Assembly: GCA_022036555.1 (NCBI GenBank)
Contig: CM039119.1
Location: 9,734,001 to 9,798,000 of the forward strand
Direction: 5' to 3'
Source of the DNA: Microstegium vimineum
Taxonomy: Eukaryota; Streptophyta; Magnoliopsida; Poales; Poaceae
DNA length: 64,000 bases
The position numbers were made by a program, and so were the translations under genes. The notes under the pieces were generated by a model that saw only the letters and a program-made list of their open reading frames with translations, did no database searches and was not told where the DNA came from. How positions within the stretch are numbered: position 1 is the first letter of the stretch; every line of letters starts with the position of its first letter. Below are positions 22,695 to 32,027 of the stretch, in pieces.

Positions 22695-25600
22695 ATGGAT
22701 AACCTAGTGACCCTGTATCATGGAGGAAGAGTGGAGGAAGCGGAAGATGGTTTTGGTAATATCACCTTAGTTGGAATGCAAAGGGTGCCTTTGATGTTCG
22801 ATGAGCGGCCGCTTTTTTTTGGAGTTGTTTGCTAGGGCTCGTGATGAACTTCATTGCAATTCCATTGAAAATGTCATATCAGTTGAGGGAGTAGTTCACC
22901 ATGGTAAATCAGGCCAAATATTTAGGCGGTTGGTCCCAATCTCATCAGAGACTCAATGGGAGACATATGTCAACACTGTGATGAAGAGTGAATTTTAATG
23001 TTTGGATTTGATTATGCGGAAGCTCTCCAATGAGCCAACTCCTCTTGGCCATTCATCCCCTATTGGGCATTCATCTCCTCATGGCTTGTCACCACCACAA
23101 TACGATCCGTTACCATGTGATCCTCCGTTACACAATCCAGAGGTGCATGTGGAAGATGTGGTTGTGGTGCCCGATGCGCAATCCGCTCCAAACGAGATTG
23201 GAATCTGCCCTAATGTTGTTGCACCTCATGTTGCTACGGCCCCTCAGGAGATCCCTTTGACCCAAAATCATCCAAGTAAGTGTTGTAGTAACACTTTACC
23301 TTTTCTGAACCACCCTTGTAATATGTTATTCCAATGATGACATCCTCATTTAAATGTAGGAGACATTTCTGATAATGTTGGCTGTCATCGTGTGCCTTCA
23401 TCATCCACTGCGGTGCATACAGGCTTTACATCTAATAGTGTTGATGTTCAGATTGATGATGGAGAGGAGCCTTATGGGACCGCAAGAGCTGTTCGTTCCG
23501 ATGATGAACGTCCTGTGGTTGCATTGAGTGAACAAGAGATTGAGCTCATGAGGCAGTGTTGTCCTGATATTGATCCACTAGTGCATGAATTTAGCGATCT
23601 CAGACACTCTCATGGTGCTTATGCAGTAGCAAGAGAAGAAGAGTTGCTAGAGGCCCCTGATGATGGGGAAAGCATAGAAATTTTCAAGGGCATGATTTTC
23701 AAGGACTTGCCAACATTGAGAAGGTGGTTACAGGAGTATTCTGTGAAATGTAAAAGGCCGTTCAAGGTGCAGCATTCTTATGTGGAGAGCCGTTACACAG
23801 TGGTATGTCAGAAAAATGATTGCAATTAGAGGCTATGCGCGAGGAAACAGAAGGACAGTGAGAAGTTTAAGATCACTAAAATTATAGGTCCACATACTTG
23901 TGCAACGACGGATCTAAAAGAGAAGCACCAATAGTTGACCTCTACCCTTATTGCTAGAAAATTTTACACAACACTGCAGAAACAGCCTAATTTGAAAGTG
24001 AAGGCGCTTATGGACCTAGCTGAGAAGCATTTTCAGTATGAGGTGAGTTATGGAAAAGCATGGATGGCAAAGCAACGTGCCTGGAAGATGATATATGGTG
24101 ATTGGGAGGAGGGGTACGAGAAGCTGCCTGCATTGTTCAATGCAATCAAGGTAGCTAATCCGGGCATGCATTACGAGTACATTCCAAAACCAAATGAATG
24201 GAAGGACGACAGAGAGATATTCTTCCGTGTGTTCTGGTGCTTTCCTCAGTGTGTCCAAGCCTTTAGGCATTGTCATCCTGTGTTGTCCATTAATGGTACT
24301 TTTCTTCTTGGCAAGTACATGGGCACAATGTTGATAGCCATTGGTTGTGACGCAGACAATGCATTGGTTCCATTAGCATTCGCTTTGGTAGAGAGGGAGA
24401 ACAAAGACAGCTGGGGTTGGTTCTTGCGGCTTGTTCGGATACATGTTGTAGGCCCTGGGAGAGAGGTTGGTGTCATATCTGACAGACACCAGGGCATACT
24501 TAGTGCCGTACAGGAGCAGATTCCGGGGTATGCACCATTGCATCACCGTTGGTGCACTCGCCACCTTGCAGAGAATTTACTCCGGAAGGACAGTTCGAAG
24601 GACAACTTCCGCTTGTTCGAGGAGGTTGCTCTCATGCTTGAGATTTGCTACTTCGAAGAGAAGTTGGAGCTGCTAAAGACAACAACAAATGCAGAAGGTA
24701 GGCAGTGGCTACATGGTTTGATGAGTCAAAAAGATAGATGGTCAAGGGCTTATGATGATGGCGGGTGGAGGTATGAATTTCAAACTAGCAACATGGCCGA
24801 GTCATTTAATAGTGTGCTCAAGGGTATATGGGCCATGCCTGTCAATGCCATTGTGTCCTTTACTTTCTTTAGGTGTGTTGCATGGTTTAATGACCGACAT
24901 GCATCAGCAATGGCACTACAGAGCAAGAATCAGATATGGGCACCTAAACCAAAACACCATCTTGATAGGGCAAAGGAGAAGGCTAGAACACATGAAGTTC
25001 ATTGCTTTGACCATAGCACGGGAAAGTATGAGGTCATAGAAAGGGGTTGGACAACCTCCGATGGTGAGGTTCGGCCTTCAAGGGCTTATATTGTGGTTCT
25101 TAGTAATTTTTCATGCATGTGTGGGAAACCAAGGCAGTACCACTTTCCATGTTCTCATTACATTGCAGTGGCTCAACATCGCAACTATGCATATGTGAGT
25201 AGGATGCCACGGGAGCTAAGTGTTGACAGCCTTGTACTTACTTGGGCTCCCCGTTTCGAGCCTTACCTAGAGGAGGAGCAGTGGCCACCATACCATGGCC
25301 CGAGATACATTGCGGACCCCGGTGCTCGTTGGGACAAACGTGGGACTAGGAAGAGGACGAGATACAAGATGGTCATGGATCAGGTTTCAGGAAGAACAAG
25401 GAGGGGTAGAGCAACGCCCTTTGTTACTGATCCCGAGCAAAACCAATGTAGCAAATGTGGCAGACTTGGGCACAATGCCCGTACATGCACTTGGGCGCCT
25501 AGCCAGGTGACAATAGTTATATATATATGCTTTCTAGTATTTATAAATGTTTACTCTTTGTTCGCTTTCTAATATTTATGCATGTAATTTAATTTCTTAC

Positions 25601-25810
25601 TGACAATTTTCTTTTCCTCCAACAGGATGGCGACTTTCGACCTCCTCGATCTGTACTACGAGGAGAACCACCGAGGGCGACGCATTTCCGAGGGGGAGGT
25701 AATTACTACAGTTTATCTTGCTTAAGCATATGAGCTAAATTTGTGGTACTTACGTTAAAGCACTTGTAATGGTTGCAGGTGCTGGCCCCTCTTCGTCCTC
25801 GAACCCATGA
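22695..25810 (+). pseudogene. MuDR-type MULE transposase (mudrA-like), decayed
   Basis: ATG at 22695 opens MDNLVTLYHGGRVEE. Exons: 22695-23275, 23360-25506, 25626-25698, 25779-25810, each with GT/AG borders. Domains: N-terminal MuDR region; FKGMIFKDLPTLRRWLQEYS leading into the DNA-binding zinc finger; MULE catalytic domain with GTFLLGKYMGTML, VISDRHQGILSAV (Asp) and AESFNSVLKG (Glu side); SWIM-type CPCSH-like finger (SCMCGKPRQYHFPCSHYIAVA); and a CCHC knuckle CSKCGRLGHNARTC. It ends in exon 4 at a TGA at 25808. Breaks: a frameshift in a T-run near 22812 and premature stops at 22996 (expected Gln), 23827 (expected Trp) and 23932 (expected Gln), all explainable by C-to-T change on one strand. 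It would have bound the TIRs and cut DNA; now non-functional. Confidence 0.9.
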
Positions 25811-28240
25811 CAAGTTCCACGAGATGCGGTACGACGAAAGGTACACACCCTTACTAGAGAGGGCTGAACTAGACGTTGTATCGTATCAGGTTCGTCGTGG
25901 GTTGCTCGTCATCAACCCCGCGGCGATCTCAGCTTTGGTCGATAGGTATAACCATATCCAATACTAATTCATTACTACACACTGTTTATTTGAAATGTAA
26001 CTAACATCTTTACTTATCTAACTCCTGTAGGTGGAGGCCGGAAACTCATAGCTTCCACCTACCTTCTGGAGAGATGACTATCAGTCTTGAGGACATACAG
26101 AAGTGACTTGGTCTCTCCATTAGAGGTATTCCTGTCATCGGGCACTGCCGGTCTGAAGGTTGGAGGGACAGAATGGAGGCCTTCCTTGGGAGACCACTAC
26201 CTCCAGAGGCGACGCATTCTCGCGGCACAGGTGTGTCCATTCCTTGGCTGAGGGCTGCCTTTGGTGCGTGTCCGAATGACGCAGACGATGCCACAGTTGG
26301 GTCCTACTGCAGAGCTTGGGTGTTGCACTTGTTCGGGTGTGTTCTCTTCCCTGACGCGACAGGAGACACAGCGTCATGGATGTACCTCCCTTGCTTGGGT
26401 AATTGGGACACTGCAGGCACATACAGCTGGGGTTCTGCAGTATTGGCGTTCCTATATCGCCACCTTTGTGAGGCTTGTCGACGAGGTGCGAGGAACTCTT
26501 CAGTTGGGGGTTGTGTGTACCTTCTTTAGCTGTGGATGTGGTCTCGTATACCGGTTGGCCGGCCTACAATCCAGACACCTCGGCCTTGGTTCGCGGTACA
26601 CAACCCTCGCTGTCTTCCTACATATGCACATCTGTACGACCAGGTGACGGCCCCCTACTCGAGGACAGAACGTGCGTACATTCAGTACGCCAACGAACTG
26701 GATGGTCTTACAGCTTCGATGGTGAGTTCATTGCATATTTTTATTCATTCATTCTTATACCTTATGATTGTTGCAACTTACACCCTTCAATTGCTCTTTT
26801 TTTAGGTCACTTGGGAGCCGTACAAGGAACTAAGTATGCAACAGTTTGGCTTGAGCAATATGTGTGGCGCGGACGAGGACCTACACATGATGATATATCC
26901 GCTCAATGCTTCTATGCTGTTGAATATCACCTTCCTCAGAGAGTGGCACGACAGTTTGGCCTGGCTCAGGAGTGGCCAGTCCCGCCGTATTCGACTTCCG
27001 TAGAGCTGCACAAGTAAGTACCACCTTCCTCAGAGAGTCACATAGTTGATCATTTAGTTGACATAGTCCATGTAGTTGTTCTAGTTGACATAGTTATTTT
27101 AGTCCATTTAGTTGATTTAGTTGATGTAGTTGATTTAGTTGACATAGTCCATGTAGTTATTCTAGTTGACATAGTTATTCTAGGTCACATAGTTGATTTA
27201 GTTGATGTAGTTGATGTAGTTGACATAGTGCACATGTTTCAGGATTGATCGTCAAAAACAAAAAAAGACGGTGGAGTTTGAGACGCTACACCGAGTGCAC
27301 ATGGATGCTTGGGACAATCAATATGACAATGTGTATCAAAACCAGACGCCACACAACGACTACAACTTTCGCCAATACCTAACTTGGTACCGGACAGTGA
27401 CACGAACAAAGTTGAAGACTCAATGGACAAATACGGACTACGCAGACATTGATTCTTCAGATGACGAAGACACGTCCTATGATCTTGAAGCAAGACAAGG
27501 GACGATTGTCGAGGCTGCACCTGTCTTGGACCGAGTGGTAAGTGATCTTAAAAAAGTTATGTAATTTTTTCATGCCAATGCGTTGTATATGACTACCATT
27601 ATGACTAAAATTTGTCTCTTTTTGCAGGGCAACGCGCTAAAACAGTCTGTAGTGGAAATTGAACGGTTTCCAAGGACAAACGTGGACGAGGCTATGCTCA
27701 ACAACTTTCTAGGAGCAAGTACTCATCAACACAACGACTATCTCGTCGACAATGCATATATTACAACACTTAATATGCTCATGTTGTTATCACAGAGGCT
27801 AACACGTAGATTGCGTCGAGCTGCGGCTCGTTGTGGTTGCGGGACTAGCACGGCGATGAAGTATGTAGCGAGTCCACAGAGAACACAGAGGGAGACCACT
27901 TCTTCTCGCGGAGGTAAACTTTCATTACATGTCGTCTAGTTAAGTGTTTTTCTTTAATACACGTAAATGTACTTATATGCACATTTAATTGATACGTGAC
28001 ATTGTAGGTTACGGCGGACAGAGCTCCTCTCGTGGTACTCAAGATACTTTCCAAGGTGACGCCACAGAGGAAGAAGAGGACCACGGCGGATATCAGGAAC
28101 TTGGACCGTCCCAGCTAGATGATGCTCCTCTGACTCAGCCTTCGCAGCCTTTAGGAACTAGGAGACGACGTCCGCCAGTTCACTACACTCCAGGCACCGA
28201 CCCTTTTGGTAAGGGTAAGGTTAGGGCTAGGAGACAGTGA
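25627..28240 (+). pseudogene. plant mobile domain (PMD, MAIN-like) gene carried by the MULE
   Basis: ATG at 25627 opens MATFDLLDLYYEENHRGRR. Exons: 25627-25698, 25779-25945, 26031-26721, 26806-27013, 27243-27537, 27628-27913, 28008-28240. The aminotransferase-like plant mobile domain is plain: LRPRTHDKFHEMRYDERYTP, VDRWRPETHSFHLPSGEMT, GLSIRGIPVIGH, SYCRAWVLHLFGCVLFPD, WGSAVLAFLYRHLC. The tail is acidic, then basic (RRRRPPVHYTPG). The start lies inside the last part of the transposase gene in a different frame. Breaks: TGA at 26104, TAG at 26527 (expected Gln in YLLQLWMW) and a frameshift near 26890-26910. PMD proteins occur in host genes (MAIN, MAIL1) and in Gypsy and MULE elements; here it is clearly element-borne. 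Confidence 0.85.
27041..27236 (+). repeat. tandem repeat in a PMD-gene intron
   Basis: Imperfect units of 12-36 bp built on AGTTGACATAGT, AGTTGATTTAGT and CCATGTAGTT fill most of the intron. Confidence 0.75.
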
Positions 28241-28675
28241 CAATGTGGAGTTGAGCTAGTGGTTGTCTATTTTGGTTCACTATTTGAATTGTATAGACTT
28301 TACGGACCATTTGGATTGTATGGACATTATGGATTATTCGTATTGTGTGATGATAGTGAACTATATGGTTGTCTTGTGCTATTTGGATGAATATATGTTG
28401 GATCATATTATGTTGTCTCTATTTGTCATTGTTGATGCTCCACATACAAGAGAAACTCTGGCAAATTTATTTCGTGAATTATTTATTTACATTTATATAC
28501 GTTGATAACTACAATAGCAAAGTTAAAATGAAAATTATTACCAAAAGAAATGAAACAACAAGAAAGCCACAATTAAAGTTCATAACCTAAGTCTGTCTAA
28601 ACTCAAAGTGCGGTACATGATAACACGACTAAAAGTTTAACAATACATGTCGTTATTCATGGATAAAACATAGAA

Positions 28676-29349
28676 CTACTGAGTGCAACGAGGCCACTTT
28701 CCCTTCCTCATCGCATCGGGATTCTCCTCCATCGCTGCCTTCGCACGGCGGGCACGCTCAACCTTCTTGTCCCTCTCCTCCCTGTAGGCTGCACCTCTTC
28801 TCTCTTCCTCCTCTTTCTTGTGCTCCTTCTCAGCTGCCTCCTCTTTCAGTATCTTCTCATAGGCCACTCGACGCTCCGCGTCCCAGTCCTTCATACCTTG
28901 CAGAAGACGTTTGTCGGACTCCTTGATCTCAGTGTCGATCCACTGCTCAAAGTCACAGAGCAGTGGAGGGGTCTGTAAATCATGCAGAAGTTAGGCACAC
29001 AAAACAAAATCATTATTTAATATGATATAAATCGATTTCCGTATAAGAGTAAATTCTCACCATTAAGTTAGTACGACGCTGAGCAAGTGTAGGCTGAAAA
29101 GCATAATTTGAACACATCCAATACCTCTGCCTATAGGTTTCATGATCCTCAGAAATCTCTATCTTGCAAGGATCACCGCAAAAGCACATTGGAACCGGAA
29201 CACCGCTGGGCAGAGGCTTTGGATCGAATGCGATGCCGGTCAACGGGCCCTTCCTACAAATAAAAAAAATCGTTCTAGTAACCGAAACAAATAGAACAAA
29301 AAATAAACCTAGCAGAGAATACCTTAGTAGTTTTCCCACGCCTTGGCAT
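28676..29349 (-). CDS. MULE second gene: small GRF-type zinc-finger and coiled-coil protein, intact
   Basis: Spliced CDS on the minus strand: 29349-29323, 29249-29061, 28972-28676 (170 residues, no stops). It starts MPRRGKTTK and continues GPLTGIAFDPKPLPSGVPVP. A Cys-rich module follows, with CFCGDPC and, 24 residues on, WMCSNYAF, resembling a GRF zinc finger. It then has PPLLCDFEQWIDTEI and a strongly charged Lys/Glu/Arg coiled coil ending near KGKWPRCTQ. The third intron border uses TTTACAG; the second acceptor is GTAGGAAG. It faces the transposase and PMD genes tail to tail, the layout of mudrB in maize MuDR, though I see no sequence likeness to mudrB. Function unknown; a role in element mobility is inference. 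Confidence 0.65.
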
Positions 29350-29649
29350 CTTATGGTCGCAAACTGCAAATAACAAATCAATAATCGTCCCAAACCCTAA
29401 GTCAAAATATAACTATGGTTTCAAAATACACCTAATATAGATCGAATCGATGCGTAAAAAATGAGGAGGGGAAGAAAGATACCTTGGTCTCGAAGATCGG
29501 TGGATCAAATCCAAGTTTCCTAGGTCCAAAATGTCGATTCAAAGAGGTTAGGTGGGTGGAGGAGAGGAAAAACCCGAGAGCAAGGAAGAACAAATGGATG
29601 AAACCTCGAGTGGGTGAGAAAGCTGGCTGGAATATAAGGAATACAGCTC

Positions 29650-29844
29650 GGCGCCGTGGGGCACGGCGCCGAGGTAACACAGCTCGGCGTCGTGCCCTAT
29701 GGCGCCGAGCCCCAGCCACGTCACTGCCACGCTGGCTGCGGGCTCAAAGCTCGGCGCCGTGCCCCTAGATCCATTTCTGCAATTAGTTCCTCTAGAGGTC
29801 CAAACGGGAAAAAAATTTAAAAATAGGGCTAGATTGTAAAAATT
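29650..29844 (-). repeat. right TIR of the MULE
   Basis: Inverted copy of 21911-22105. The NLR coding frame enters it from the right and meets a stop about 15 bases inside. Confidence 0.85.
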
Positions 29845-30377
29845 AGGGCGTCCACGAGCTCTGAGATGTCCTTGCGGACATAGGGATCATCGATTCGAGT
29901 CCGCCACTTGCCAGTGCCAGAGTCGTTGACGGTTGATTTTGTTCTTGAAAATATGCTGGAGAAGGTGGTGTAGGAAGTCTCCGTCTTCCACTTGTTGCGG
30001 CACCGCTCACACACATCAACTGCCCTTTGTTTGAGATCCTGGAAAGAACTACTGGGCTGGATCTTGGCCTGCATGAAACGCTTGCCGTTGTTGCTGCGCT
30101 TCATAGTGAGGATGAAGTCGTCGATGGCGTCCTTCATGTCGTCTGCGAGACGCCACACTTCCATCCTCAGCTCCTTGCCTTCCGCATCAACATCCTTCAT
30201 CTCCCCTATCACCCAAAGGATTGAGTGGACGGACCTGAGCTTGGACTTGATGAGCTTCACGTCCTTCCGAGTTCGACGCCGAAGCCAGTACTCACCGTGG
30301 CGGCGAACCAAAGCGCTCAGCTTCGCCACGACGGGGCCCAGGGCACCCGTGGCTGCGGTCACAGGAGCCTCCTCCAT
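29845..30377 (-). pseudogene. NLR N-terminal exon piece: Rx-type coiled coil
   Basis: ATG at 30377-30375 begins MEEAPVTAATGALGPVVAKL, followed by an Rx-N coiled coil with a KDAIDDF version of the EDVID motif (EVWRLADDMKDAIDDFILTM) and about 50 further residues ending DPYVRKDISELVDAL at the MULE border. The frame stays open upstream to 30722, but that sequence is basic and unlike NLR proteins, so this ATG is preferred. The continuation (WVEELRDKLIK, P-loop) lies 7.9 kb away beyond the MULE. The wording of the first 20 residues is close to the start of rice Pik-1. No HMA or other integrated domain is encoded here. Confidence 0.88.
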
Positions 30378-32027
30378 GCCTCCTGGCGACCAGCGAAGAA
30401 CAAATCCCGGCGGTCGAGCTCGTGAGTTAGTTATGTCTGAGTCTGAGTTGATGGATAGTGGAGGAGGTGAGGTGGAGGTGAACTTAATCAACACTTCCGC
30501 CCGGTGACGCCGTTCGTCTATCTTCTGCAATATAATATTGCACCAGTAGCCCCACCAATCCGAGATTACGAAGGCCATAGGATTATCATGAGGTTTTTTT
30601 TTGTTGATTTCAAGAATATAACGTAATGAAATATGCATTAAATCAGTTCTATCAATACTTAGTTTTATTCTTTTCTTTCGTAGATATTTAATTTTAGGTA
30701 AAGTACAATTTACAAACTCCAACTCTTGCCAATGTTCGGATTTGAACCTTGAACTCTAAACCCGGATAAACATTGGCCCTCCAACTCTTGAAGCCGTTCA
30801 GTTTAATTTCAACCCTGTGCTGGCTTATAGGTGATTTTGGATGTATGAAGAGTAACTTTTAATATTTTTCAAAACTTTTTTAGAAATCCAACTTTTTGAG
30901 CATCTTAACATTCTGACATGAAAAAAACTTAAAACTACGAAGTTATACGTACATCTCATTGAGAACTACAACTTTCGTATAAAAAGTATTTTCATTTGAC
31001 TCTATTCAAAAAAATTATCATTTCTCTAATACGGCAAGTACGCGATTATGATGATGCTGAAATTTTGTATTAATTTTTTGAGTATCTTATTAGTGTCCTA
31101 AGATAAAAAAACTTAAAACTATAAAGTTGTACTTCCTTCGTCCTAAATTAACTGTCGTTTCCGATTTCCATGCCACAGGTTTGACTCGATTTGTAGAAAA
31201 TATGTATAACATTTGTATCTTAAAATAAATTTATTAAAAAACTAGATTCAAAGATGTTTATAATGATATTAATTATGTATCATAAATATTAATATTTTTA
31301 ATATATATTTTTTAAAAAACTCTTTCTCGGAAAACGAAAGCGGCAGATATTCTGGGACGGAGAGAGATCTACAACTTTGATATAAAAATCATTTTCATCT
31401 GACATCATATCTAAGAATTTTGATTTTTTGAAAGTTAAGTCTTGTCACGCCACAATATTGTAGATTTCAAAAGTTGTGGCGTGACTAGAGTCAACTTTGG
31501 AAGAATTATATTTTTTTCATCGATGTTGGATGAAAATGATTTTTGTTAACAAGCTATCTGTGCGTGTATTTTCGCTATAAAATTGTGTGACTTTGTGACT
31601 TGGACCTCAGTGGGCGCTTCTCCGGGATTTTTCAAATTTATTATGTTTTTTTCTAATTTGTTAATTCTAAAAATAGATTTTAGAGGTGGATGGAAATCCA
31701 ACCATCCTTAAAAATCAATTTATAGCGATATAGTTAGAATTTAGCCCTTTTAAAAAATACTTTTTAGAGGACGACTAGACAACCATCTTTATTAGAAATC
31801 ATGAATTTTAGAGAGAGACCTAGCTGCCTCTCTACCAACTAGTTCCATTTCCAGATGCCTCTAAAGACAGTTTCATTAGTAGTGAACTATTCCGAAAATC
31901 TGTTTCGCCAAAACTTAAATTAAACGAACCCCTCCAACTCGTTGATTCATCCTACCGACTGATCGACCGAAGATATACGAAAAAAAATTTATTGTATCAT
32001 GCAATTTGCTTGTTATGTCCATTTTCA
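30378..32027. other. upstream region of the broken NLR with old MITE-like repeats
   Basis: No gene. The stretch 31132-31369 has ends CTTCCTTCGTCCTAAATTAA and the complement of CTCTCTCCGTCCCAGAATAT, a Stowaway-like pair with an unclear TA duplication. An 11-bp inverted repeat TCACGCCACAA / TTGTGGCGTGA lies at about 31446-31486. Sequence at 31640-31895 (TTTAGAGGTGGATGG ... TTAGTAGTGAAC) looks like a CACTA remnant. The NLR promoter should lie in the first few hundred bases, but no clear TATA box can be assigned. Confidence 0.4.

Larger units (their letters stand above)
21911..29844 (+). mobile_element. autonomous-type MULE with plant mobile domain gene, 7.9 kb
   Basis: TIRs of about 190 bp (21911-22105 and 29650-29844) start AATTTTTACAATC and share GGAACTAATTGCAGAAATGG, CAGCGTGGCAGTGACGTGGC and many GGCGCCGAGC palindromic blocks. 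Inside are a MuDR-type transposase gene, a plant mobile domain gene (both plus strand, decayed), and a convergent minus-strand zinc-finger gene that is intact. The convergent two-unit layout recalls maize MuDR. A clean 9-bp target duplication is not visible; the flanks CTTCCAC and CGTCCAC agree at six of seven bases but not at a consistent offset. The element interrupts the first coding exon of the NLR. Confidence 0.88.
6014..30377 (-). pseudogene. CC-NBS-LRR (NLR) gene, Pik-1-side partner, split by a MULE and frameshifted
   Basis: Whole-gene entry. Three blocks on the minus strand make one NLR in the right order: 30377-29845 (Rx-type coiled coil), 21910-21582 (P-loop and RNBS-A), 8345-6014 (kinase-2 to LRR). 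Blocks one and two were a single exon, as in the intact paralogue at 41487-42598, and are now separated by a 7.9-kb MULE. Blocks two and three join by a real splice: AAAAG then GTGCGC at 21582/21581, and TTGTATAG then GTACC at 8346/8345. This restores a Lys-Arg-Tyr codon run in frame, exactly where the intact gene has its intron. The LRR exon has two frameshifts. The N-terminus (start near TAATGAL...PVVAKLSALV) resembles rice Pik-1, from memory of that family. No HMA domain is visible between coiled coil and NB-ARC. The gene as it stands cannot make a full receptor. Confidence 0.85.
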
